Source: Shewanella phaeophyticola (GTDB lineage: Bacteria > Pseudomonadota > Gammaproteobacteria > Enterobacterales > Shewanellaceae). From it: a DNA stretch of 64,000 nt. Location: NCBI RefSeq assembly GCF_025398315.1, contig NZ_JAODOQ010000001.1, forward strand, positions 4,402,001-4,466,000, in the 5' to 3' direction. Made by a program: the position numbers and the translations under genes. This document shows, piece by piece, positions 19,704 to 30,530 of the stretch (position 1 is the stretch's first letter; each line of letters starts with the position of its first letter). Below the pieces are notes generated by a model. The model saw only the letters and a list, made by a program, of their open reading frames with translations, was not told the origin of the DNA and searched no databases.

Positions 19704-19941
19704 AGTCTTCCCATAATTTGTCCAAACACACCTAATGGAAGATTAGCATATAATCGACTCACTTCCATATATAATTCGATACTAATGCTTAATAAATATT
19801 CAGCGAGATCGAATTGCTAATTTACACGAATTTAAATTTTTTTACAAAAGCAGTTTAATTAAATATCAATTACAATTGGGTTGTACGGCAATGAGCTGTT
19901 AAAATTGCTTTAATTTCATCTCACGTTTATGGCTTTGTATT

Positions 19942-20445
19942 ATGCATAGAAGAGCAATTTACCCTGGCACGTTTGACCCTGTGACGAATGGCCATACTGA
20001 TTTAATCGAACGCGCGGCGCGGTTATTCAAGCATGTCATTATTGGTATCGCTTCTAATCCGTCAAAGCAGCCAAGGTTTAGCCTTGAAGAACGTGTTGCT
20101 CAAGTCAATCTGGTTACTGCACATTTAGATAATGTTGAAGTAGTGGGTTTTACTGGTTTACTGGTCGATTTTGCTAAAGAGCAACATGCTAGTGTGTTAG
20201 TGCGTGGATTACGTGCTGTATCGGATTTTGAATACGAATTCCAACTAGCCAATATGAATCGCCGTTTAAGCCCTGATCTTGAAAGTGTGTTTTTAACGCC
20301 ATCAGAAGAAAATTCATTTATATCCTCAACCTTGGTTAAAGAAGTGGCGCTTCATGGGGGAGATGTCAGCCAATTTGTTCACCCAAAGATTGCAGCCGCT
20401 CTTAAATTCAAAGTTGAAGAGAGTAAAGCGCCTCATAAAGAGTGA
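19942..20445 (+). CDS. coaD: Phosphopantetheine adenylyltransferase
   Basis: CoaD catalyses the penultimate step of coenzyme A synthesis, adding AMP to 4'-phosphopantetheine. The protein shows YPGTFDPVTNGHTDLIERA with the TxGH nucleotide-binding motif, and ENSFISSTLVKEVA near the C-terminus with the ISST loop. The length of 167 residues is normal. It lies next to the LPS/envelope genes and convergent with mutM, the usual order in related genomes. Confidence 0.96.
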   Translation: MHRRAIYPGTFDPVTNGHTDLIERAARLFKHVIIGIASNPSKQPRFSLEERVAQVNLVTAHLDNVEVVGFTGLLVDFAKEQHASVLVRGLRAVSDFEYEFQLANMNRRLSPDLESVFLTPSEENSFISSTLVKEVALHGGDVSQFVHPKIAAALKFKVEESKAPHKE

Positions 20446-20496
20446 GCTTTAATAAGCCATATTGCTCAAAAGTAAATTGTGATATGGCTTTCATTC

Positions 20497-21313
20497 CTAT
20501 CTCTGCTGGCATAAACCACAAAATACTGTGGTGCGTTGTCCTAGTTTTATTTCACTTAATATATTGCCACACTGGGTGCAGGTTTCGTTGCCTCGACCGT
20601 ATACATGTAGCTTTTGGGCAAAATAGCCAGGTTTCCCGTCGGCATTAGTAAAGTCTTTTAGAGTAGTGCCACCTTGTTTGATGGCGTGGGCTAAAATCTG
20701 TTTTACCTCACTGACTAACACGGTTAATCGTTCGATATCAATTTGACCTGCTTCAGCTTGTGGATGAATACCTGCGGCGAATAGGGCTTCGTTGGCATAA
20801 ATATTACCGACACCGACCACAATGTGATTATCCATTAGGCATAGCTTAATGGCTTTTTTCTTCCCCGCGAGAGCGGCCTGTAGCTGTTGCGGAGTAAACG
20901 CTGGATCCTAATGGTTCAGGCCCAATTTTGACAATAATGGATGGGCATCTTCGGGTAATTCATACCATAACCATGCACCGAAACGCCTTGGGTCATTAAA
21001 TCGCAGCATCCGGCCATTTGCTAACACTAAGTCGATATGGTCGTGTTTTTCTACTGGCGTATTGCGCGGTAAAATACGTAGACTCCCTGACATACCTAAG
21101 TGGACAATAGTTATTCCTGCATCGGTGTCGATTAATAAATATTTGGCTCGACGACGTATATTGTTAATACGTTGGCCGACAATGTTTTGCGCTACATCAG
21201 GTACGAGTACAACGCAGCGATCCATTACGCACAATGAGTTCAGTTACCGTTTGTTCGATAAGGTAAGGGCTGATCCCTTGTCGGGTGACTTCAACTTCCG
21301 GTAATTCAGGCAT
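20497..21313 (-). CDS. mutM: Formamidopyrimidine-DNA glycosylase, with frameshifts
   Basis: MutM removes 8-oxoguanine and related damaged purines. The start at 21313 gives MPELPEVEVTRQGI, with the catalytic N-terminal proline and Glu. The middle has HLGMSGSLRI and NDPRRFGAW, and the C-terminal zinc finger has CTQCGNILSEIKLGQRTT and FCGLCQQ. The frame shifts at about 21206-21212 (after NGSLR, where Trp-Pro is expected). A deletion near 20919-20923 and an insertion near 20903-20908 produce a short wrong stretch and a TAG. Corrected length is about 271 residues. All functional residues survive, so an intact gene with sequence errors is likely. Confidence 0.93.
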
Positions 21314-21322
21314 AAACACTCG

Positions 21323-21781
21323 TTATTTTGATTGAGAGGGCACATTGAGAACAGGCTGTAATTCAGCGCGCAAGCTTGGTGGCACTTGATACCAATTTTG
21401 ATTTGATGACCGCAATAGGCCATCGTCGGGGAAATAACGCCATTGCTGTGCAGTGTGAATATTGCTAATTGCGATAGTGACAATTTGTTCGTTTGACCCG
21501 TGTTCAGGTTCAACGGTTAATGGCGACACATTAATATTTTGCCACGCTTGTGCCCATTGTTGGCAGTTCAGGACTTGCTCGTGACACCACCACTTATCTT
21601 CTTTTTTGCTCAGCCATATGTCATCAAGATGTAATTGCACTAAGGGAAGTTGAGGGTCAAATAAAGCGACCACATCATCGGGGACATTTGCGGTTTTGTC
21701 ATCAATAAATGACAACACACTAATCATAAAGACACTGGCAGCAATAATAATATAATTCCAATTTTTTCGAGAAAGCGCCAT
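21323..21781 (-). CDS. Membrane-anchored hypothetical protein
   Basis: This 152-residue protein has one N-terminal hydrophobic helix (about 9-25) and a soluble remainder, probably periplasmic. Two cysteines (in WWCHEQVLNCQQW) could form a disulphide. I do not recognise a family. It lies 9 bases upstream of mutM on the same strand and may be cotranscribed with it. Confidence 0.6.
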   Translation of the reverse strand: MALSRKNWNYIIIAASVFMISVLSFIDDKTANVPDDVVALFDPQLPLVQLHLDDIWLSKKEDKWWCHEQVLNCQQWAQAWQNINVSPLTVEPEHGSNEQIVTIAISNIHTAQQWRYFPDDGLLRSSNQNWYQVPPSLRAELQPVLNVPSQSK

Positions 21782-22002
21782 AAAAGAGTCCTTTTATTTG
21801 ATGTAGCGGTATGCTTTTAGTGTATCACTCAGGCAATAAAAAACGAATCTAGCACAGTAAGGTTCTAGCGGGTTACTAGAGCACCGTTATACGATTGCAG
21901 TGGGGATTTAGATTAGCGATAAAGAGAGTGGTTGATAGGGGTGAAGTATAACGTTGCTCGACAATCATGCGCATTGTGCATTGATTGTCGAGGCTTTAAG
22001 GC

Positions 22003-23820
22003 TTAAAGCAAATCAGCAAAGGGTTGAATAAATACGCTTTCACCAGCAGGAATCGTGGCGGTATCGTCAGCGATAATAATAAGGCAATTGGCATTGACCA
22101 TTGAGTTCAGCATCCCCGATCCTTGTGCTCCGGTGGTTTTAACCTGAATTTGGCCGTTATCAGCAATGCTATATACACCGCGTGAAAACTCAGTTCTGCC
22201 GGTTTTGCTTCGCAGTGGTTGAGTCGCAATCGCAGGTATAAATTGTGGTTGCCATTGAGTTTCACCAGCCAATTTTCGGATAGCCGGTTGAACAAATTGC
22301 ATAAATGACACCATCACCGCGACAGGGTTGCCGGGTAAACCAAAAAATAAACTCTGGTCAATTTTACCCACGGCTAACGGGCGGCCTGGACGCATATTGA
22401 TACGCCAGAAATGGGTACTACCCACGTTAGCCAGTGCCATTTTGATGTAATCTGCATTACCTACAGAGACACCGCCTGAACTGATAACAATATCCGCTTT
22501 TGTTGCGGCATCGCTTAATGTGCTCGTCAGAGTTTGTTCATTATCGTCGATAATACCGAGGTCAATTACCTGACACCCTAGTTTTTTCGCCATCGACAAA
22601 ATAGTGTAGCGGTTAGCATCATAAATGCAGTTAGGTTTTAACTCATCTCCTGGTTGGCTAACTTCATCTCCTGTTGAAAATACTGCGACAACAGGACGCT
22701 TAAAAATAGGCAGTCGATTAAAACCAAGCGATGCCATTAAACCAAGCTCTGCAGCACCTAGTCGGCTACCGGCCGCTAATGCGACTTCACCTTGGGCAAT
22801 GTCTTCTCCTGCAAGGCGTACATGTTGGCCTTTGGTAATATGCTCTGATTCAAGTAGGGTTAATTGGTTATCTTGCTCTTGAGTCAGCTCACGCGCTTGG
22901 ATGGTGTCAGCACCTTGCGGCACGGTGGCGCCAGTCATAATGCGTACCGCTTCACCTGACTGTAAAACATTAGGATAATGATGGCCTGCTAATACTTCGG
23001 CAACGACTTTAAATGGTGCTTTTGATAGGTCATCAAATGCAAAAGCATATCCGTCCATTGCGGAGTTGGTTTGTTGCGGTACGTTAATTTCTGAAATGAT
23101 ATCGTGTGCCAATACGCGATTATCAATATCAATTAAGTCGACGAGTTCGGTTTCGCGTGTAGGAGTCACTTGGCTAAGCACTGTGCTAATGCCCTGCGAG
23201 ACGCTGATACCTTGCTCAGAGCCTGTAGGTTTTGGAATGTCAGCATCGTTAAAACAAATCGGCAGTTGAGCCTTTGGTGCTTGCCAGCTGTTTTTGTAAT
23301 GCTCAACAAAATCAGCAATTTGTGCCACATTATTTAAATCTAATCGTGTTAATGAGTCAGGCACTTGCGTGTCTTCGCAGCAGGCAATCGCCACAATATT
23401 ATCATCATGAACATGGATCAACGGCTTATTATGCGCTGCGCGGTGCAGTTCAATTTTGGGTAATGCCAGTTTTTTAAAGCCTTCAACTAGCACAATATCG
23501 ACTTTATCAACTTCAATTTGGCGAAGTAGGTGTTGTAGTTTTGGGTCATCTTCAACGGGATCTTCCGTCATTAGCGCCCAGCGCACATGAGAGGCAACAA
23601 GCACTTGTTTTGCGCCAGCTTTACGCATTTCGAAACTGTCTTTTCCTGGGATATCAACATCAAAATTATGATGCGCATGTTTAATCACCGCTAAGCGAAT
23701 ACCGCGTTGGTTAAGTGCTGGAATAAGTTGTTTTAATAACGTTGTTTTACCCGTGCCACTAAATGCACAAAACCCTAGAACGGGAATAGGTAATGGATTA
23801 CTAAAAACTACAGTCATCAT
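22003..23820 (-). CDS. MobB-MoeA fusion, molybdenum cofactor synthesis
   Basis: The 605-residue protein joins two molybdenum cofactor proteins. Residues about 1-170 are MobB-like, with the P-loop GFCAFSGTGKTTLL. Residues about 200-605 are MoeA (molybdopterin molybdotransferase), with NSAMDGYAF, VAVFSTGDEV, ISSGGVSVG and RPGRPLAVG. MoeA inserts molybdate into adenylylated molybdopterin; MobB binds GTP and helps make the guanine dinucleotide form. The gene follows mobA by 15 bases and closes the operon led by the tungstate transporter. The fusion has a single continuous frame. Confidence 0.92.
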   Translation of the reverse strand: MMTVVFSNPLPIPVLGFCAFSGTGKTTLLKQLIPALNQRGIRLAVIKHAHHNFDVDIPGKDSFEMRKAGAKQVLVASHVRWALMTEDPVEDDPKLQHLLRQIEVDKVDIVLVEGFKKLALPKIELHRAAHNKPLIHVHDDNIVAIACCEDTQVPDSLTRLDLNNVAQIADFVEHYKNSWQAPKAQLPICFNDADIPKPTGSEQGISVSQGISTVLSQVTPTRETELVDLIDIDNRVLAHDIISEINVPQQTNSAMDGYAFAFDDLSKAPFKVVAEVLAGHHYPNVLQSGEAVRIMTGATVPQGADTIQARELTQEQDNQLTLLESEHITKGQHVRLAGEDIAQGEVALAAGSRLGAAELGLMASLGFNRLPIFKRPVVAVFSTGDEVSQPGDELKPNCIYDANRYTILSMAKKLGCQVIDLGIIDDNEQTLTSTLSDAATKADIVISSGGVSVGNADYIKMALANVGSTHFWRINMRPGRPLAVGKIDQSLFFGLPGNPVAVMVSFMQFVQPAIRKLAGETQWQPQFIPAIATQPLRSKTGRTEFSRGVYSIADNGQIQVKTTGAQGSGMLNSMVNANCLIIIADDTATIPAGESVFIQPFADLL

Positions 23821-23835
23821 GAACCTCTTAATAAA

Positions 23836-24426
23836 TTACTTGGCAATTTGTTGGGCGAGTTGCTGTTTTTGTTCTGGTGTATTGACGTTGACAAAGGCAT
23901 TGGGTTGGTCAGCAAAACTCTCAATAGCCACTTGATGCTGGCGATACCAAAAATCAATCTTACGCTCTCCGGCATCTAAAAAGGCCTTCATTGATGCGAC
24001 TAACTGTGGTTTAAGTAATAACACGACAGGTTGCTCACGTTCACCATCACTGGCGACGGCAATATCAGCATTTTGTTCGGTCAAAGCCTTTAGCAAGCGC
24101 TGCGCTAAGTCGTCAGGAAGCATTGGGCAATCGCAAGGCACAACCAATAAATACTCGGCTTGGGTTTGCTTTAGCGCAGTAACCATGCCAGCGAGAGGAC
24201 CTAAATAGCCACTGTCTTCGTCGCTAAACACACGATATCCCCATTGCTCATATTGAGCTTGGTTGCGATTGGCATTAATCATTATGTTATCGACTTGGCT
24301 GCTGAGTTTGTCGAGAGTGTGGCAAATCATGGCTTGGCCATTAAGATCCACTAAGCCTTTGTCATTGCCGCCCATGCGCCGAGCCATGCCGCCCGCTAAA
24401 ATTACTGCGTCAATCTGTGGTGCCAT
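23836..24426 (-). CDS. mobA: Molybdenum cofactor guanylyltransferase
   Basis: MobA transfers GMP from GTP to molybdopterin to form the bis-MGD cofactor used by DMSO/TMAO, nitrate and formate enzymes. The signature ILAGGMARRMGGNDKGLV lies at residues 9-26 and VPCDCPMLP follows. The ATG at 24426 gives the normal start MAPQIDAV and 196 residues. The frame is open upstream for 39 codons inside tupC, but that stretch is not MobA-like. The start overlaps the 3' end of tupC by 17 bases. Confidence 0.93.
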   Translation of the reverse strand: MAPQIDAVILAGGMARRMGGNDKGLVDLNGQAMICHTLDKLSSQVDNIMINANRNQAQYEQWGYRVFSDEDSGYLGPLAGMVTALKQTQAEYLLVVPCDCPMLPDDLAQRLLKALTEQNADIAVASDGEREQPVVLLLKPQLVASMKAFLDAGERKIDFWYRQHQVAIESFADQPNAFVNVNTPEQKQQLAQQIAK

Positions 24427-25162
24427 AGTGTAATTCCGTTGTATTAGTCTGATGCACAGTTTCTGCTGCAGGAACATGCATGCTGGTGTGAATGGTACGT
24501 TGTTTAATATGCCAATGTTGTTGGCATAATGCAGTAAGGCCACAGGTTTGATGGCTACTAAGTAATAGTCCTGTGCCGTCTTGTTTTAATTGATTTATCA
24601 TCTCAAGCACTAAACGTTGTGACTGTTTATCCATATTTGAAATAGGTTCGTCTAACATGAGCAACTTTGGCTGAATAATCCACGCTCTAGCAATAGCCAA
24701 TCGTTGTCGTTCACCACCGGATAAGTCGCTTGCATTGTGGTTAAGTAAATCTCCAAGCTGTGCCATATTGACGGCTTGAGTAATACGATCATTGCGCTCA
24801 CTGACGGGTATTTTCAATTGGCTTAATGCGTACGTTAAATTGTATTTTACTGTGCCTTCAAATAAATAAGGGTGCTGATGCAAATATACCGCTTTGCCAA
24901 ATAAGTTGTCAGGCTGCCACCATGATTTAGGGGCAAAACCTTGGCTAATAACCTGCCCCTGGGTTGGGGTCATTAATCCTGCCAAAATTTTCATTAAGGT
25001 AGACTTACCCGAACCATTATCACCTTGCAGGTATATGACATCGCCTTGTTTAAACGTCAGCTCGGGTACGTTGAATAAAGTATTTTGTTTAAACTTCATC
25101 TGCAAATTGTGCGCGCTAATTTGCACGGTTTGCTGTTTTTGTAATGTATCTGAAATCATCAT
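24410..25162 (-). CDS. tupC: Tungstate-type ABC transporter ATP-binding protein
   Basis: This cytoplasmic ATPase powers the TupABC importer. Walker A is GDNGSGKST (about 49-57), the signature motif LSGGERQRLAIARA follows, and Walker B is LLMLDEPISN. Length is 250 residues. It starts 2 bases from the tupB stop and overlaps mobA, so all genes from tupA to moeA form one operon. Assignment to tungstate rather than molybdate rests on the TupA-like binding protein. Confidence 0.87.
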   Translation of the reverse strand: MMISDTLQKQQTVQISAHNLQMKFKQNTLFNVPELTFKQGDVIYLQGDNGSGKSTLMKILAGLMTPTQGQVISQGFAPKSWWQPDNLFGKAVYLHQHPYLFEGTVKYNLTYALSQLKIPVSERNDRITQAVNMAQLGDLLNHNASDLSGGERQRLAIARAWIIQPKLLMLDEPISNMDKQSQRLVLEMINQLKQDGTGLLLSSHQTCGLTALCQQHWHIKQRTIHTSMHVPAAETVHQTNTTELHYGTTD

Positions 25163-25163
25163 C

Positions 25164-25871
25164 CTAATGACTCCTTGGGAGGGCTTTGCCTCGCAATGAA
25201 CCCAAAATGAAGTTTAGCACTAAGGCGAGTATGAGTAACACTAATCCCAAGGCAATTGCTTGAGCAAAATCGCCCTTGCTGGTTTCGAGCGCTATAGCTG
25301 TGGGAATATTACGAGTAACATCCATAATATTACCACCGACCATCATAGAACAGCCCACTTCAGTCAAAATTCGGCTAAAACCAGCAATAATGGCTAACAA
25401 GAGCGGTACTCGTAATTCACGACATAATGTCCAAACCGCACGTAACCAGGAGGCGCCTAACGTTCGGGAGGTTTCCCAAGCTCGTCGATCTACACTGGAA
25501 AAAGCCGCTTGAGATAAGGCGATTAATACGGGAGCGCAAATGAGCATTTGTCCTAAAATCATGCCTTTTTGGGTAAATAGCCATTTTAAATCACCCAAAG
25601 CACCATTACGAGTCAACAACAAATACACCAATAAACCAATCACAACAGTTGGAATAGATTGTAGCGTTTGCACTAAATTTATAACGATCCATCGACCGCG
25701 AAAATGGCTAAAGGCAAGGATGAAACCTAAGATAATCGACGGGATAATAGTGATCAGCAGCGCCGCAAAAGACACTGAAAATGAAATGTTTATAATGGCT
25801 CATACATCAGGGTCGAAAGATAGCAGCAAGCTAAATGCTTGCTGCAATAGGGCTAACCAGCCTTCACTCAT
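25164..25871 (-). CDS. tupB: Tungstate-type ABC permease, with in-frame stop
   Basis: The protein has the several hydrophobic helices and the EAA-type loop (ETSRTLGASWLRAVW) of the ModB/TupB permease family. The start at 25871 overlaps the tupA stop (ATGA). An in-frame TGA at 25802-25800 interrupts the N-terminal part after SFDPDV. Trp is the natural residue there, and the following codon is GCC, so the original was probably TGG GCC. Reading through gives about 235 residues, the usual size, with no frame change. I treat it as an intact gene with one probable base error. Confidence 0.85.
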
Positions 25872-26692
25872 TTCTTATAAGTTGCCTTAAACAATTGCTC
25901 TCCTTGCACGGTGAACTCGTTAATCATCGTTTGTGTTGCAGGGCTGATAAACCAGTCGCTTAATGCTTTTGCGCCTTTATGGTTTAAATCTGGGTATTTT
26001 GCTGGGTTAATCAACATAATCTGGTAAGGGTTGGCTAACGCTGCGCCACCTTCAAAGCTAATGTTAAGATTTAGTTTAGCTTTATAGGCAATATATGTTC
26101 CACGGTCTGTTAATGTATACGCTTGTAACTCATCAGCCATCAATAAGGTTTTCCCCATGCCTTGGCCGACAGAAGTATAACCGTTAAAGTCAGGGGCTAC
26201 GCCCGCACTTTTCCAAATCGCAAGTTCTTTCATGTTGGTGCCAGAATTATCACCACGAGAAACAAACTTACTTGGCTTATGAGCTATTTTGCCAAAAGCT
26301 TCAGCGACATCTTTGCTTGATTTTGCTGCCGCAGGGTCATTTTTAGGCTCTAATACAATAAAATCGTTTTCCATAATGCCACGAGGTTCAATACCAAAAC
26401 CGTCAGCCACAAATTTTGCTTCGGCGGCAGGAGCATGAGTCATAACGACATCAACATCTCCCTGACTTGCCAGCTTTAATGCTTTACCTGTACCGGTGGC
26501 AATCACTTGAACAGTGTAACCTGACTCAGCTTCAAATTTAGGTAAAATGGCACCTAATAAGCCTGAGTTTTCGGTACTCGTTGTTGTTGCGAGTTTAATG
26601 ACTTCACCCGCTAAAGCCACAGGGCTGAACATCGCACCGCTTAACACTGTAGCGGCTAACAACATACTGACACTTGCTTTGAGTTTTAACAT
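25868..26692 (-). CDS. tupA: Tungstate-binding periplasmic protein TupA
   Basis: The protein has a signal peptide (cleavage near ALA-GE, about residue 28) and begins the mature part with IKLATTTSTENSGLL. The TTTS motif binds the oxyanion in TupA proteins, and SRGDNSGTNMKELAIW is also conserved in that family. This favours tungstate over molybdate. I chose the ATG at 26692 because AGGA lies 6 bases before it; an ATG 6 bases upstream sits directly against that site. It leads the tupABC-mobA-moeA operon. Confidence 0.9.
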   Translation of the reverse strand: MLKLKASVSMLLAATVLSGAMFSPVALAGEVIKLATTTSTENSGLLGAILPKFEAESGYTVQVIATGTGKALKLASQGDVDVVMTHAPAAEAKFVADGFGIEPRGIMENDFIVLEPKNDPAAAKSSKDVAEAFGKIAHKPSKFVSRGDNSGTNMKELAIWKSAGVAPDFNGYTSVGQGMGKTLLMADELQAYTLTDRGTYIAYKAKLNLNISFEGGAALANPYQIMLINPAKYPDLNHKGAKALSDWFISPATQTMINEFTVQGEQLFKATYKK

Positions 26693-26984
26693 TTCCATTC
26701 CTTGTTGTATTAATGACCAGAATTCATCTACTTAATTAAATTGTCCTTAAGCGAGTTTTTGCTTAATTACCAAAGCCATAAGCAAGTTAAATGCCAAATG
26801 GGATTTATGCAAATACACTTCACGGCTAAAATCGAAACTGTGAACTTGATCTCAAGCTTAAATAAATTATATTAGACAAATTGTCCCATGATCACTTTTC
26901 TGTGGTTCATAGTGACCCTGTCGGATGAATTCAATGTTAAAGTGAGCTTAAGCGAGTCAAAATGTCCTAATGTAGAGTCTACTT

Positions 26985-28375
26985 ATGAGTTCAGATGTAC
27001 ATATTAATCCTATAGCACACACTAGTATGTCGGTTTTAATCGTTGATGATGAACCAGGCATGCGCAGCTTTTTAAAAAAGCGTTAACCAAAAAGTTTGCT
27101 TTAGTTGAAACTGCATCCACCATAGCAGAAGCTGAAACGATCCGTAGTCAGGGGCATTTTGATTTATTAGTTGTTGATATTCGATTACCCGATCGCTCAG
27201 GTATTGAATGGCATGAAGCGTTAAATGATCCAGACAGGCAGTCTGACATTATTTTTATGACGGGTTATGCCGACATGGATGTCGCGATTAAAGCTCTGCG
27301 GGCTGGCGCATCTGATTTTATTATGAAGCCATTCCATCTTGAGCAAATGATGACAGCAGTTGATCGTTGCATCGAAAAGCGCTTATTAAAACGTGAAAAC
27401 TTTATGTTACGCCGTGAGCTTGCTCATGGGCAGTCTTCCAACATTATTGGAAATAGCGAAGCCATTCGCGATGTTAAACAGGTTATCGAACGCATTGCGC
27501 CAACTAATGCAGTGGTGCTCATTGAAGGAGAATCTGGCACGGGTAAAGAGCTGGTGGCCAGACAATTACATCAACTCAGTGGCCGTAGCGGGGCATTTGT
27601 CCCCGTAAACTGTGGAGCCATAGCACCAGAATTATTGGCCAGTGAGTTATTTGGTCATACAGCCGGCGCATTTACCGGTGCCAAAGGGATGCGTGAGGGT
27701 CTATTTAGTTATGCCTCTGGTGGCACTATCTTTTTAGATGAAATTGGCGAAATGCCAATGAACATGCAAACCGCACTGTTACGAGTCCTTGAAGAACGCG
27801 CCATTAGGCCTGTAGGCAGTGAAAAAGAAATAGAAATTGATGTGCGTGTGGTTGCGGCAACTAATCGGTTATTGATTGATGAAGTTGAGGCTGGACGTTT
27901 TCGTCGGGATTTATTTTATCGTTTAAACGTGCTCAATATTGTTATCCCTTCGTTACGCTCTCGCCCTGAAGATGTGGTCGAACTCACCCATTACTTTACA
28001 TTACAGTTGTCACAAGAGCTGGGGATCAAGGACATCATTTGGAGCCATGAAGATTTACAAGTACTTCAGCAATACGATTGGCCGGGTAATATTCGTGAAC
28101 TACGCAATATGATTGAACGTTGTATTTTATTGGGTAAACCCCCTGCTGAATATTGGAAAAAACCCGCTGTCACCGTGATCCCAGAAGCAATGGGATACCC
28201 TTTAGATTGGCCGTTAAAAGAAGTCGAAAAGCAGCATGTAACCCAAGTTGTTGATGCCCATAATGGTAATAAGTCTGCTGCCGCCCGTGACTTAGGTGTG
28301 TCGCGCAAAACCCTAGATCGTAAATACAAAGAGTGGGCGAACCTTGATGATGACACTGATGGAGAAGCGCAATAG
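26985..28375 (+). CDS. NtrC-family sigma-54 response regulator, with frameshift
   Basis: An N-terminal receiver domain (VLIVDDEPGMRS, then the phospho-acceptor in LLVVDIRLPD, and MTGYADMDVAIKAL) is followed by an AAA+ domain with GESGTGKE, the sigma-54 contact loop GAFTGA and FLDEIGEM. A Fis-type helix-turn-helix (NKSAAARDLGVSRKTLDRK) closes the protein. The frame breaks at about 27074-27080, where an A run is one base short (FLKK then the correct frame resumes with LTKKFALVET). The stop TAG overlaps the GTG start of the downstream sensor kinase, so the two are one operon. The pair is divergent from tupA; the signal and targets are unknown. Confidence 0.88.
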
Positions 28376-30489
28376 TGGCGCAGTCCTCAGGAGTTATCAC
28401 CCGGGTCTTTGGTATTAGCTGGCAGCAGATGCAGTCAAAGATCCGCTATCGAATTTTATTTCTTACCTTATTACCCATTATATTAACGCTGGTTAGCCTG
28501 GTTTTTATCACGATATATTGGAATGTGATATATACAGGCAAGCAGTTGTTTATGAAGGTAAAGGCTGATTTGGTTGTCGCTGATAATACCTTGTCTCAAG
28601 TACAACAACGGCAACAGCACCAATTGAGTACGATCAGTGGCTCATGGGACTTTCAACATGCTTTTCAATTGTTAAATCAAAATGACCCTAAGCCAAATAG
28701 CGCAGCAATTAATGCACTCAATATTTTACTGGCGCAAAAGCAACAAACACTAGGGTTAGACTTTTTACGACTCATCAGTGTGGCAGATGCCGCAGCAGAT
28801 CCTGACTTACGCCTAATGTTGCATCAAACTCAGCAACAGGCTATTTCAGGGTTAATGGTATTATCTAAAACACAATTAGCCCGGATTAACTCATCGCTTG
28901 CCGACAAAGCCTATGTTGAACTCGTGCCGACTCGGCATGCTACAACGCCTGAAAAAAAGTCAGAGACTCGCGGTTTATTGAGCCGCACATTAATGCCCGT
29001 TACCGATTTAACTGGCAATGTGTTTTGGTATTTAGATGGTGGGATTATCTATAACCACAATACGGCCATAGTTGATCATATTCGTGATCTTGTGTACGAC
29101 AAAGGACCTTGCCTGAGCGCTCTATTGGTACCGTCACCTTATTTTTAGACAACATTCGCATTAGTACTAATGTGCCTTTGGAACAGTTTCCGAGCAAGCA
29201 AGAAAAAAATAACCGTGCAATCGGGACATTAGTCTCTGATGAAGTCGGCCAACAAGTATTAATTGAAGGCGAAACCTGGATTAACCGTGCGTTTGTTTTT
29301 AATGATTGGTATATATCGGGTTATTCGCCCTTGTACGATATTCGCGGTAAGCGTGTCGGCATGGTGTACGCTGGGTTTTCTGAGGCGCCATTTTTACATA
29401 ATTACTTATTAAACATTATTGAGCTTGGCACCATCCTAGTGATTGTATTGTTTTTATCTGGCTTTTTAGTGTATCGCGGTGCTAACAGTTTATTGCAACC
29501 AATAGAATATATTCACCAGGTTGTCACGGCTGTGCAAGCGGGACGAAATGTCAGGATTGGTAACCTAGGACTTAATAAAGAGAACGAACTGGCCAATTTA
29601 GCCGAACAATTTGACCGAATGCTAGATCAGTTACAACGACGTAATGCGCAAATACAAGCCGCAGCAGAACAGCTAGAAATCAAAGTTGAACAACGCACCC
29701 GTAGCTTGCAAGATAAAACCGAAGAACTCGAACGCAACGTTGCATTATTGCATGCCACTCGTCAACAACTGGTAACCAACGAAAAACTGACCGCATTAGG
29801 TGAGTTAATTGCCGGTATTGCGCATGAAATCAATAATCCCACAGCAGTGATTTTGGGTAATATGGAATTACTCAAATACGAGCTCGGTGATGATGCTAAA
29901 GCGGTTGAAGAAGAAATCGATTTAGTGATTCAACAGGTGAAGTAGGATCACCACGATTATCCGCAGTTTATTGCAGTACAGTCGCCCTGGTGAGTTTAAT
30001 GCACCTATTGAGCCACAAGCTATTACTCCCATTGTCGAAGAAGTATTACTATTGGCGCGTCACTCAATTGAGCAGCAAAAAGTTGAGTTAGTCAAAGAGC
30101 TGAATGCTACCGGCATTGTTGAAGTTAATCGACCGCAATTATTACAGGTGTTAATTAATTTAATGGTTAACGCAGCCCATGCGATTACAGACAATGGTCG
30201 TATTTGGGTAAGAACTTACGATTGGATAGAAGATGGCCAAAGTATTGGGGTGAAAATTGAGATTGAGGATGAAGGTATCGGTATTAGCAAGAAAGATTTA
30301 GGTCGTATTTTCGACCCCTTTTACACCACCCGCAAAGACGGTACAGGGTTAGGTTTATCTCTAAGCTACGGTATTATTAAGCGCCTTGGTGGCACCATTG
30401 AAGTCAAATCAACAGTGGATATAGGCACAGTATTTACTATTGGCTTATACCATAAAGCCAAAGCTGATCAGCAGCTTGAAGCCGTATGA
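28375..30489 (+). CDS. Cache/HAMP sensor histidine kinase, with two frameshifts
   Basis: This inner-membrane kinase is the partner of the response regulator it overlaps. A first membrane helix (about 28-48) precedes a periplasmic Cache-type sensor region including RTLMPVTDLTGNVFWYLDGG and SPLYDIRGKRVGMVYAGFSE. A second helix, a HAMP segment, a coiled coil, the phospho-acceptor GELIAGIAHEINNPTAV and an ATPase domain (FDPFYTTRKDGTGLGLSLS) follow. The frame breaks at about 29104-29110 (after VYDKG; one base lost) and at about 29937-29950 (after VIQQV; one base gained). Corrected length is about 705 residues. The ligand cannot be predicted. Confidence 0.87.
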
Positions 30490-30530
30490 TGGTTTGCAGT
30501 TTGGTGATAAAACGTAGGTAAAAAGCAGGC

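Noticed and set aside
22625..22882. Plus-strand open frames opposite mobB-moeA
   Set aside because: They are antisense shadows of a well-conserved coding region, with no ribosome sites or family similarity. The same holds for the antisense frames opposite polA, kbl, tdh, tup genes and the Dcu-like carrier.
25800..25802. TGA as selenocysteine or recoded codon in tupB
   Set aside because: The family has Trp here, no selenocysteine hairpin follows, and TGA works as the normal stop in neighbouring genes such as glpE and tupA.
26699..26984. Sigma-54 promoter between tupA and the response regulator
   Set aside because: TGGGATTTATGCAA looks similar at first, but the GG-to-GC spacing is too short for a -24/-12 element.
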